Source: Chlamydomonas reinhardtii
Lineage: Eukaryota > Chlorophyta > Chlorophyceae > Chlamydomonadales > Chlamydomonadaceae
Direction: 5' to 3'
DNA length: 64,000 nucleotides
NCBI RefSeq assembly: GCF_000002595.2
Contig: NC_057010.1
Coordinates: 6,005,527-6,069,526, forward strand
Position numbers and translations under genes: made by a program. Each line of letters starts with the position of its first letter. Position 1 is the first letter of the stretch. Positions 33,801 through 43,437 of this stretch are shown here, in pieces. The notes under the pieces were generated by a model, which was not told the DNA's origin, searched no databases, and worked only from the letters and a program-made list of their open reading frames with translations.

Positions 33801-36800
33801 CACGCAACGTAATGGTGCTGCGGCTGCAGCAGATTCCGGGTTGGGTGGCCGTCCGCAACGCGTACGCGAGCGCCCTGGTACAGCAGGTATGCGGGTTTGG
33901 CGCGAGTACGCGGGAGTACACGCATGAAAAATGCCTTGCGGCTTCATTGCCTGACGGCCCATGGTTCTGCCCCGCTTGTGCAGCGAATCGCCGTGACCAA
34001 ACCACCCGTCCAGCTCGACATCCTCGCTGGGCTGCAGCAGCAGGTGTCTGTGCTGCCGCTGCAGCTCTTCGCCGTCATTGGCGAGATCCAGCGGGCACAG
34101 CAGGAGCGGGAGGCTAGGCTGCTGGAGAGCTTCAAGCGCTTGCTGGCGGATAAGGAGGCAGCCGCTGGCCGCAACTTGCTGGCGGGAGGCAGCGGAGCTG
34201 CAGGTGGCTTGGACGAGCCGCAGATGTACGCGCAGTCGCAACGGCAGTCTGACCTGCTGCAGGAGGTGCTGACACCGACGCGGGCCACCCAGCAGGCACC
34301 CTGCTCGGGTGACGGCACACAGCAGCCACAGGAACTGCAGCAGCAGCTGCGGCCCCGGCAGCTTTGGGCTGCGCCGGTGGTCGGCGTGGGGGCAGGCGGG
34401 GCATACGGCGGGGAGCAGCTTGGCGGCAGCCAGACCAGCCCGAGCCACTTTGGCATGCCGCCGCAGCCGCCGCAGCAGCAGCAACAGCCGCAGCCACCGC
34501 AGGCTTGGGCTGCGCCGGTGGTCGGTGTGGGGGCAGGCACGGCGTACGGTGGGGAGCAGCTTGGCGGCAGCCACACGGGCCCAAGCTTCGGCGTGCCGCA
34601 GCAGCAACAGCCGCAGCCATGGGCCTCGGCACTTCCGCCGCACTTCGTGTCCCCCAGCCTCAGCCAGCTGCGCCATGCGGCAACACAGGCAGCGGCTGCT
34701 GTGGCTGCAGCTGCCGCCAAGGCACAGGCCAGCCCAGGCTACACCGGCACGCCGCCGCCGCAGCAGCAGCAGCAGCAACAGCCGCCGCCCCCGCACGCTT
34801 GGGCTGCGCCGGTGGTCGGTGCGGGGGCAGGCACGGCGAACGGTGGGGAGCAGCTTGGCGGCAGCCACACGGGCCCAAGCTTCGGCGTGCCGCAGCAGCA
34901 ACAGCCGCAGCCATGGGCCTCGGCACTTCCGCCGCACTTCGTGTCCCCCAGCCTCAGCCAAGCACACATGCAGGTGCAAGGCATGGCGTCACAGGGTGCG
35001 GTGGTTGGCGGTGTGCACGTTGGAGGGCAGGGCGTCAATGGCCTGACTGGCCTGGGCTATGCCGGCGCGCAGCAGCAACAGCCGCAGCCATGGGCCTTGG
35101 CACTGTCACCGCGCTTCGTGTCCCCCAGCCACAGCCAGCTGCACCATGCGGCAACACAGCCAGCGGCTGCAGCTGCCGCCGGGGCACGCAGCCAGGCCAG
35201 CCCAGGCTACACCGGTGCACCGCAGCAGCAGCTGCGGCCAAGCCAGCTTTTGCCCAGCTACAGGCCGGCACACATGCAGCTGCACGGCACGGTGCCACAA
35301 GGTGCGGCCGTTGCGGCTGCTGTGGCGGCTGCTCGTGCCAGCCTTCTTGCGGTGCAACCGCGAGGCATTCCGGCTGGGCAACTGGTTAACGTGCTATCTC
35401 CGACACGTGGTGTTGTGCCAGCGGCCAATGCCTGGCAAGCAGGGCTGCCTCATGGGGTGGGAGGTGGGGCCGTAGGCCTGGCTTCGGGCACGCTGCAGCC
35501 CTTGATGGTGGTACAGCAGCACCAGTACCAGAACCACACGGTACTGCAGCAGGCGGGGGCAGCGCTGTCCCGGCAGCAGGTGGTGGCGGACAACCCCCAT
35601 CACCAACAGCAGCAGCCGCAGCAGCCGCAGCCAGGCGACGACAGAGGCGGAAGCAGTGGGGCTAAGGGCTACACACAGCGTGAGCTACAGCATCTGCCAT
35701 CAGGGCAGGCTCCCTGGCCAAGCATGAAGACGGCCTTAGAGCTTTACGACGTGTGGACCCACGGCCACGGCAACGGCCCTTCCCTTCACTCCTTGGTCGC
35801 CACATACGGGCGTGCGTGGCGGCCCACGTGGCTGAAGCAGAGGTGGAGCGAGGTGGCTTGGATGTACGACAACTTGATTTGCCGCACTGCTGCAATGCGG
35901 CGGTGCTCAGAAAAGCAGGCCGCCATGTTCTGGACGGAGAAGCAGCAGCAGAAGGGCTTGGGCAGCCTAAACCAGCTGTTGAAGTACGCAAAAGCAATGA
36001 CCCAGGAGGAGCTGGATGACTATATCTCATGCCGCCGTGAGGCGGCCTTTGTGTCGCCAGCAAAAGGGCAGCAGGCGGCAGCCCGCGTGGAGCGGACTGA
36101 AGTGCTTCTGCAGCAACTCCGTGCTGCGAGCACGGTGGGCGCCGAGCGCAGCGGCCAAGCCCCTGCTGCTGGTGTGCCGGCGCCACTGCCACCGCAGCAG
36201 CCGCCGCAGCCGCCGCAGCAGCCGGGCTCTGGTGGCGGTGCGGCGGGCTTCGGCGCAGTGGACGTTGGGGGGTTGAGCACGGTGGGCGCCGAGCGCAGCG
36301 GCCAAGCCTACGCCGCTGCTGCGCCGCCGCCACCGCAGCAGCCGCCGCAGCCGCCGCAGCCGCTGCAGCAGCCGGGCTCTGGTGGCGGTGCGGCGGGCTT
36401 CGGCGCAGTGGACGTTGGGGGGGTGAGCACGGTGGGCGGCGAGCGCAGCGGTCAAGCCTACGCCGCTGGTGTGCTGGCGCCACTGCCGCCGCCGCCACAG
36501 CAGTATCAGCCGGCGCAGCCGCCGCAGCCACCGGGCTCTGGTGGCGGTGCGGCGGGCTTCGGCGCAGTGGGCGTTGGGGGGGCGAGCACGGTGGGTGCCG
36601 AGCGCAGCGGCCAAGCCTACGCCGCTGCTGCGCCGCCGCCACCGCAGCAGCCGCCGCAGCCGCCGCAGCCGCTGCAGCAGCCGGGCTCTGGTGGCGGTGC
36701 GGCGGGCTTCGGCGCAGTGGACGTTGAGGGGGTGAGCACGGTGGGCGCCGAGCGCAGCGGCCAAGCCTACGCCGCTGGTGTGCTGGCGCCACTGCCGCCG

Positions 36801-38030
36801 CCGCCACAGCAGTATCAGCCGCCGCAGCCGCTGCAGCAGCCGGGCTCTGGTGGCGGTGCGGCGGGCTTCGGCGCAGTGGACGTTGGGGGGGTGAGCACGG
36901 TGGGCGGCGAGCGCAGCGGTCAAGCCTACGCCGCTGGTGTGCTGGCGCCACTGCCGCCGCCGCCACAGCAGTATCAGCCGGCGCAGCCGCCGCAGCCACC
37001 GGGCTCTGGTGGCGGTGCGGCGGGCTTCGGCGCAGTGGGCGTTGGGGGGGCGAGCACGGTGGGTGCCGAGCGCAGCGGCCAAGCCTACGCCGCTGCTGCG
37101 CCGCCGCCACCGCAGCAGCCGCCGCAGCCGCCGCAGCCGCTGCAGCAGCCGGGCTCTGGTGGCGGTGCGGCGGGCTTCGGCGCAGTGGACGTTGAGGGGG
37201 TGAGCACGGTGGGCGCCGAGCGCAGCGGCCAAGCCTACGCCGCTGGTGTGCTGGCGCCACTGCCGCCGCCGCCACAGCAGTATCAGCCGCCGCAGCCGCT
37301 GCAGCAGCCGGGCTCTGGTGGCGGTGCGGCGGGCTTCGGCGCAGTGGACGTTGGGGGGGTGAGCATGGTGGGCGCCGAGCGCAGCGGCCAAGCCTACGCC
37401 GCTGGTGTGCTGGCGCCACTGCCGCCGCCGCCACAGCAGCATCAGCCGGCGCAGCCGCTGCAGCAGCCGGGCTCTGGTGGCGGTGCGGCGGGCTTCGGCG
37501 CAGTGGACGTTGGGGGGGTGAGCACGGTGGGCGCCGAGCGCAGCGGCCAAGCCTACGCCGCTGGTGTGCTGGCGCCACTGCCGCCGCCGCCACAGCAGCA
37601 TCAGCCGGCGCAGCCGCCGCAGCCACCGGGCTCTGGTGGCGGTGCGGCGGGCTTCGGCGCAGTGGACGTTGGGGGGGTGAGCACGGTGGGTGCCGAGCGC
37701 AGCGGCCAAGCCTACGCCGCTGCTGCTCCGCCGCCACCGCAGCAGCAGCAGCAGCAGAATGGTGGCGGCAAAGGCCGTAAGCGCGCCAGGGCTAGCGGTG
37801 ACGACACGGACCAGCGGCGCCTTCCTCAGGTTTCCAACTGCTACATGCTGTGGGTGAAGGACAAGAAAGCAGAGGCGAAAGCAGCTGGAGTCAAGGAGGA
37901 CTGGGTGGGCCTGCCTAGCCGGGAGCAGACCAAAGCGCTCTCCAAAATTTGGAAGGCGCTGCCCATTGAGGTGAAGGACACGTACAAGGCAAAGAGCATG
38001 CTGCTGAGGTTGGAGCGGCAACAGATGTGA
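30874..38030 (+). CDS. Crypton-like tyrosine recombinase with GCR1_C and HMG-box domains
   Basis: Ten exons keep phase: 30874-30959, 31118-31226, 31405-31503, 31634-31797, 31926-32229, 32316-32470, 32569-33258, 33346-33682, 33773-33886 and 33984-38030, for 2034 residues. The N-terminal part resembles a core-binding domain (TTRTYNSQRNKLE). LLLLHHTVSRGDDSRLFRL carries the first catalytic Arg (about 213); RALAEYLYVRFGL and FTPDDPEDW match Crypton/Ndc10-type proteins. KKTHAFRVGAAQWLDSAG gives His522 and Arg525, and LGRWFNNEAIVNSYLL gives the likely nucleophile Tyr558, so the R-H-R-Y set looks complete. An acidic and Gly-Arg-rich insert splits the catalytic domain. A GCR1_C-like domain lies near 1265-1370 (LYDVW, YGRAWRPTWLKQRW) and an HMG box at the C-terminus (SNCYMLWVKDKKAE, LSKIWKALPIEVKDTYKAK). 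Between them lie Gln/Pro-rich repeats. It could be a mobile Crypton or a gene tamed by the host. The family call is good; mobility is not shown. Confidence 0.8.
36128..37735 (+). repeat. Eleven-unit coding repeat of about 50 residues
   Basis: Units of about 147-157 bp each encode STVGAERSGQAYAAGV, a Pro/Gln run and GSGGGAAGFGAVDVGG. Units 3-5 and 6-8 are a nearly identical 468-bp tandem duplication (36425-36892 and 36893-37360), so expansion was recent. The frame is kept throughout. Confidence 0.9.
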
Positions 38031-38115
38031 CACAGCTGGTAAGGCTGATGCACTGTCTGGTGGTATAGCGAACGGTGATAGGTAGGGCAAGGCGGCGCAG
38101 CGGCGGCAGCGGCGA

Positions 38116-38120
38116 TGTAA
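38116..38120 (+). promoter_or_regulatory. TGTAA poly(A) signal
   Basis: TGTAA lies 86 bp after the stop of the recombinase gene, a normal distance for a volvocine poly(A) signal. Confidence 0.55.
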
Positions 38121-38331
38121 GGCTGGCGTGGTGTTGGACATGGCAAGGCACTGTGGCGCAGTGATTGGAATGACATTGCTTCAGAATATGTTACAGGGAG
38201 AGGGGTTTCCACCCTATCAGTCCGCATATGACATGTGATCCTCGGACCAGAGTGCCGCTGCCACTAGCCAAGAGCCTGCAGTTCTTCATGAGCGCTCCTC
38301 CTCCTAAATTTGTTAAGCCAGCCAACTCATT

Positions 38332-38570
38332 CAACTCGTCCTGACCGCTGCCCTCAACTAGTTCTGGCCACTGCCCTCAGCTCGTCCGCGCCGCTGCCCT
38401 CAACTAGTTCTGGCCACTGTGCGTGTTGCGTTCTTTCAAGCATATCAATCAACTCGTCCGCGCCGCTGCCCTCAACTAGTTCTGGCCACTGCCCTCAACT
38501 CGTCCGCACCGCTGCCCTCAACTAGTCCTGGCCACTGCCCTCAGCTAGTTCATGCCGCTGCCGGCATCTG
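38332..38570. repeat. 46-bp tandem repeat, about five units
   Basis: Units begin CAACTCGTCCGCGCCGCTGC or a close variant at 38332, 38378, 38450, 38496 and 38542. The period is exactly 46 bp within each run; a 26-bp unrelated piece splits the array near 38420-38449. Confidence 0.9.
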
Positions 38571-38751
38571 CGGAGGTGGCAGTAGCGAGCGTGGTAGAAG
38601 CAGAAGGTGCGGGCTGGAAGCTGCAGGCAGTAAGGGCACTCATGGGGCTTGTAGGTCTTGCGGGCACGAAGCTTGGCGCGTGGCGACTTGACTGCAACGC
38701 TTCCTAGGGGTCCAGGCAGGACAGGGTCGGAGTCTTCAGGCTTGACCACCG
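38522..38751 (-). CDS. Possible last exon of a small zinc-finger-like protein (partial)
   Basis: On the minus strand an acceptor (CCCGTTTCCCAG) opens a frame from 38751 to a stop at 38522, about 76 residues. It has KTYKPHECPYCLQLPARTFC, then FYHARYCHLRRCRQRHELA, a regular Cys/His pattern (C-x2-C-x8-C-x3-H-x3-C-x4-C-x3-H) that could bind zinc. Its 3' end runs into the 46-bp repeat array. I could not find the upstream exons, and no known family is recognised. It lies beside the recombinase gene on the other strand, so it could be a second gene of the same element or a leftover host exon. Confidence 0.35.
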
Positions 38752-39436
38752 CTGGGAAACGGGACGAGGGGCGGGAGGGGGGAAGCAGGGGAGGGAGCGT
38801 CATGGAGTGCGGCACGGTCGGCACGTTGTAACTGCTGCACCGCATGCATCACCCAATTACTGTCTGAGCCATCTCCCATGCGTCTGCTATGACATTGAAT
38901 GCGGTGGTGACTGCGCGCGACACAAGCGAACCATCGGCCATGCGCAGGGCGTCGAGCGTCCAAACCCTTCCCACTCACCAGCCATTACGCTTCTAACGTG
39001 TCAGCGAGCGCGAAGACAGCTTACAGACTTGAGGAGAGGTCGCGGTCTGTCTAATGCAACGGCAGAGGGAACCTCAAAGGACCCCACTCAAAGAACTTGA
39101 GCCCGAGGACAAGGGAATAGATAGTAAGGGCCAGGTTCGTTCTTGGCATGCCGAAAGTAGTCTGAAGGGGGGCCCCCATGCATACAGCGCTCCCCTTTTG
39201 CTGGCCGCGACCGGAATTCCGAAGCATGTTGGCACTGGTTACCTGCCTGTGCGTGCCGCGGCCCCAAGTTCGCCATTTCAACTTGGGTCAACGTCGATGT
39301 GAACAGAGAAACCAGGAATTCGCGCTTTCGCGCTACCAGCGCCTCGCGCGACCGTCTACAGGCAACATGCACTGCCATATGCCCTTCCCCGGTCGCAGGC
39401 CTGCGCCCTAGCCGGTCTGCGCCGGCCCTGCGCAAG

Positions 39437-39515
39437 TGCGTCCGCTGAGGCGTCCGCCCGGTCCATCCAGACCGGGGAGCCGTACGTCCGCCCGGTCCGC
39501 GGTAGCCCGATATGT
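39437..39515. repeat. GCGGACCGG cluster, right copy (inverted)
   Basis: Two copies of CGTCCGCCCGGTCC, one GACCGGGG, and CCGGTCCGC (39492-39500) followed by GATATGT (39509-39515). Read on the minus strand this gives ACATATC, 8 bp, then GCGGACCGG, close to the left cluster at 30367 (9-bp gap). Confidence 0.6.
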
Positions 39516-39614
39516 GCAACTTGCCATCACAAATGAAGCTCGACTGCATCGTCACCGCTGCTGCCCGCTGAAGTCGCAAGGAAGATATCAACACGCGAAT
39601 TATCACCATCATAA

Positions 39615-42115
39615 ATGGGCAACAAGCCATCGGCCGAGGCAGAAGGGGTAACTTGTGCATCGTGCCAGGGTGCCCTGCCAGCAAACAACTACGCCTTTGA
39701 ACACATCCTTGGGCAGCTGTTCGTCTTCTACGAGGTATGATTGCCACCCCTGCATGCGCACTCACGCGGGCGGTCCCACCCCAACTGCCCCCTAGAGTGA
39801 ACTCGCCTCCCCTCCCCTCGCCCACTCCTCGTTCAGGAGCACCCTCCGCAGGAGCGCTTCGCATTCGACTTCCGCGACTCCACGACCTCCATCCAGGGGG
39901 CACTGGGCGAGCTGGCCTCAGTGTCAAAAACACTGCAGGTAGGGGCCGGCTGAGTGTGTCGCCGGCTCTTGTCAGTCCTGTGTAACCGATCCTTTCAATC
40001 CATACCCCGCTGCACCGTTTGCCAGCACCCTTGAACCCGACCTCCATTCCACCCGAACACACACGCGCAGTACTTTCGCGGTGACTCCGAGCCGCCCTAC
40101 ACCTACTACTGCCCCGCCTGCTTCGTGCTGGAGGCCAGCCCGCGGCAGCGCCAGCTGGCCAACCGGCTGTGCAGCCCCGGCGGTGTGCCGACCATTGGGC
40201 TGTGGAGCGAGGGGCTGACGGGCGCACCGCCGGGGGCTGCCACGCAGGCGGCGGCGGTTTCACCCCATCACGCCGGTGGAACGCAGACTGGTGGGTATGC
40301 ATTGCTAGTGTGCGACGGCCCGTTTGTCACTAGAGTGAACCTGAACCTGAAATTGCTATTCCCTATTGTAGAAAAATAGGCGGCAGGGAAAACTCGGCTG
40401 GAGCGAGAAGCGACCTCGCGAGTCCATGGACATCTTGACTTTCGCGAGGTCGCGAGGTCGCAAGGAAAGCAGCCCTGTCACGCGGATTCCACAAAGGAAG
40501 AGTTGCCAACTTCAAACTTTCCCCTTCGCACCCTTGTAGCCGTAGCACAGGCCAAACAATTCTGAAGTCCGCCCAACCTTGCCCGTGTTAGGGGTGTGGG
40601 CCGGCTCCCACACCCCTAACGTTCATAATGGTTCAAAATACTAGCACCCGTAAGGTGTCGCTGCGAAGCGTTTGCAAGGACGAGGCAACGCTCGCAGCAA
40701 TTAGGTTCAAGGTAGATTTTGTGGCCACGCCCCTTCGGTACCGCCTGCTGGACTTCCTGCGGCACTTCGTCGTCTGCCGAACGGACCCCGCCTTCCACTG
40801 CGCGGTCTGCGACACCAAGTGGCGGGAGCAGTGCGGACTGGCTGCGCGGCGTCAAGGACGTAAGCATAAAGTCGGTTTCGTCGGTTTGAAGTTTCAACAA
40901 GCGGTGACAACATCTTTCACTGTCGCACGACGAAGGCAAGTAAAACTCCTCAGGATAAATCACACTACCTTATACTAGTGTTTATATAATTATTTCGACA
41001 TAGTAACGCACACTTGAGCTTTGTTATGGTCAGTCCGGTGCCTGTCGCCCTGATCCACGCGCTGCACGCGCTCGCGCACGCAACATAGCCATGCCCTCAT
41101 TGTTGGATGGCAACGGCAACGCACAGGGCTCATACCAGCTTTAATATGTACGGGTAAGACATGCGCAAGCGGGCGGCACGGGCCCAGGTCTGGAAACGCG
41201 GGTTTGAAGCTCGTATGACAATACCCCAGTTGGGCCGTTGCTCGTTGTTTTATACCCCCAGCGCGCGGCAACCCCGCAATGGTGCTATGCCTATGGCTGT
41301 CGCTTTCAGACCTTGCACACAACTTAAGGACCCTATGCTGGACCTGTGGGCCGAAGTGTGCAGTATATGGCAGTATAACGCAGCCATAACAAACCATAGC
41401 GTGAAAGTTGTATGACAATACCCTGGTCCACCTGTAGGGATGGATGAGGGCACCGAAGTCTGCGGCAATGCATGCACACTTGACGTGCCCCCTTGTTTGC
41501 ACGGCAGGTAATGGTGGCAACATGGACGGGGCCGGGGCTGGTGGTGGTGGCGGTGGCAGCCGGCCGGACTACGCAGCTGCCATTGCCGCCTCCCGGAGAG
41601 GCGGCGGCGGCGGCGGCTCCCAGGCGGCCGCAAGCCGGGCGGCAGCAGGCGCCGGGGCGGACGGCGAGGACGAGGAGGAGGATGCAGCGGATGTGCTGAC
41701 GGCGCCAGAGTTTGAGGCTGGGTTTTACTACAACACTGGCGAGCGAGTGGTGTGGGGCGGGCACGAGTATGTGTGCCGGCGCTCGCATGAGGGCCGGGCG
41801 GGCGGGCCGCTGCAGCCCGTGATGCTGCCCGCGCGCCAGGTGAAGGAGCAGGAGCTCGGGGCGGGTGCGGCGGTAGCGGCGGCGGCGGCAGGACAGGGCG
41901 CAGGGGTGTTCAGCCCGGAGGTGTGCTGGGTGCGGGTGCAGGCGGCGGGGGCACACGGGACCGGCGGCGGCAGCAGCAGCGGTGGGAGCCACCGGGCGCT
42001 GGGTCACGGGTCACAGGGCCAGGGGCACGGCCGCCACCCCCACACGCCGCACACACCGCGGCTGCCCCAATCAGTAGCGGCGATCGATGACGTGCCCGTG
42101 GCGGGCGACAGCTAG
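39615..42115 (+). CDS. Cys-containing protein with CBM5/12-like patch, 349 residues
   Basis: Exons 39615-39734, 39837-39938, 40071-40290 and 41508-42115 join in phase. The start MGNKPSAEAEG has Gly2 and Ser6, so N-myristoylation is possible. Cys pairs (CASCQ; YYCPACF; LCSPGG) suggest a small zinc-bound fold. After an acidic DGEDEEEDAADV linker, EAGFYYNTGERVVWGGHEYV, CRRSHEG and, later, CWVRVQ resemble the short aromatic-rich fold of carbohydrate-binding modules of family 5/12. That match is by eye and modest. The last 60 residues are Gly/His/Ser-rich. The 1.2-kb third intron is unusually long here and holds a perfect hairpin and an unrelated open frame. TGTAA occurs at 42745. Function is unknown. 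Confidence 0.65.
40587..40620. repeat. Perfect 14-bp hairpin
   Basis: GTTAGGGGTGTGGG (40587-40600) and its exact complement (40607-40620) enclose the 6-nt loop CCGGCT. It lies in intron 3 of the gene at 39615-42115, 8 bp before an ATG-led open frame. Confidence 0.9.
40628..40978 (+). CDS. Possible 116-residue open frame inside an intron
   Basis: The frame starts MVQNTSTRKVSLRSVCKDEA, has CRTDPAFHCAVCDTKWREQC with four Cys and a His, and ends in a basic tail. It has no introns and lies on the host gene's strand inside its third intron, just after the hairpin at 40587. It may belong to a small inserted element, or be chance. No family is recognised. The region beyond the Cys part is less gene-like. 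Confidence 0.25.
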   Translation: MVQNTSTRKVSLRSVCKDEATLAAIRFKVDFVATPLRYRLLDFLRHFVVCRTDPAFHCAVCDTKWREQCGLAARRQGRKHKVGFVGLKFQQAVTTSFTVARRRQVKLLRINHTTLY

Positions 42116-43437
42116 CGTGCTGGGTGGGGGGTCACAGGATCCAAACCCGCAGTGTGCTGCGGCGTGCCCGCGCGAGGGGTGCGAGACGAACGAGGCAGAG
42201 GGCGGCAGTGGGTAGGCAGGCTGGTGTGGTGGTTGTTGCCGGTGGAAATGATGCATGTGCACCACAGGCGAGATAGCTAGGCATCAGGTAGGGCCCGAGG
42301 TGTGTCCTGCAGGGCTTGGTGCTGTGGACCCCACAGGGCGTGGTAATAGCCCTGGCCCACCAGCACGTTAGCAGTGGGCCAGTCGCATTTAGCAGAATGT
42401 GCACAACATGCTCTCACGTGTGTGCTTTCGACCTTGCATTGCATGAGTTGATTGGGGCATGAACCGCACTGGCTCGGCCGGAAACGTTACACCAGATTGC
42501 CGCCCAGGTGTCCAAGTCGCGGGCAGAGCACATGCATTTATTGTTGTTGCAATACGAGCCGTTGTGAAGCCGTTGCTGGCATGCCTTCACGCCCGAGACC
42601 ACCCCCTTACCAACCTTGCGCCAGCAATCTGCAGCAAGTTTGATTAAAGGGCCCGCAGTCTAGACGGGCGGTACTGCTCCGTTGAACACCCTAGACCGAA
42701 TAGCCTGACGTAATACCGATACCTGTACACACCCATTATTTCTTTGTAATCAGCCTGAAGCGCCGCTTCTCAACCATATGGAACCAACTGCAAGAATGTA
42801 GCCGTCTCAGCTAAACGGCAGGCAGGCTTGGTTCCGCTCGCAGGCAGCATTGCGCGTACGCTCTTCCTGCGCGTGTCAATCTACCATCCTTCCAACCTAC
42901 CCCTTGTAATAAGTTCTAAATGATTCGGTTGTCCTTGTACGGACGAATCGTTCCCATCTCCAAGCGATGCTCTGATGCCTTGCAGCCCGGTGAATACGGC
43001 TTCCTGCGCATCAACGTCCTCCGCCATCACGGCGCGTACACCTCAGTCGGGCGACAACCGCTACACAGCGCCACCAAACATGGGAGCCCGTCCAAATGCC
43101 ATCTCATGTACGCAAATTGCTGCTGGGAAGGCAGCAAAAGAATTCAAGCCAAACCAAACCGCCACCGCTAACGTTCATGCTAGCGTCAGACAGCACGACA
43201 TGCATGAACAGCGCAAAACACACTTAAATCGTATGAACAGTCTCGGCCAACCTGCCTGCACGATACGATATCGCACACGTCCTCCGTACACTCTCCCCCG
43301 CCTCACGGCAACCTACCCACACCATTCCACGGCCTCCGGCACCCCACGGTCAATTTGGGCTTTCCTTATCGATTACGCAACCCAGACCTGTTCCTCCGAC
43401 ATCAAAACCTACTTTCCACGCGGCAGCTCACGCCACC
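42116..43437. other. Convergent 3' flanks
   Basis: Lies between the stops of the gene at 39615-42115 (+) and the first ZIP gene (-). TGTAA occurs at 42745-42749 on the plus strand, and TTACA at 42487-42491 is TGTAA on the minus strand; both are candidate poly(A) signals, each well beyond its stop. No gene is seen. Confidence 0.45.

Noticed and set aside
35662-37737. Long minus-strand frame of 691 codons rich in Arg, Pro and His
   Set aside because: It is the shadow of the tandem repeat in the recombinase gene; repeats without stops in one frame often give open frames in others.
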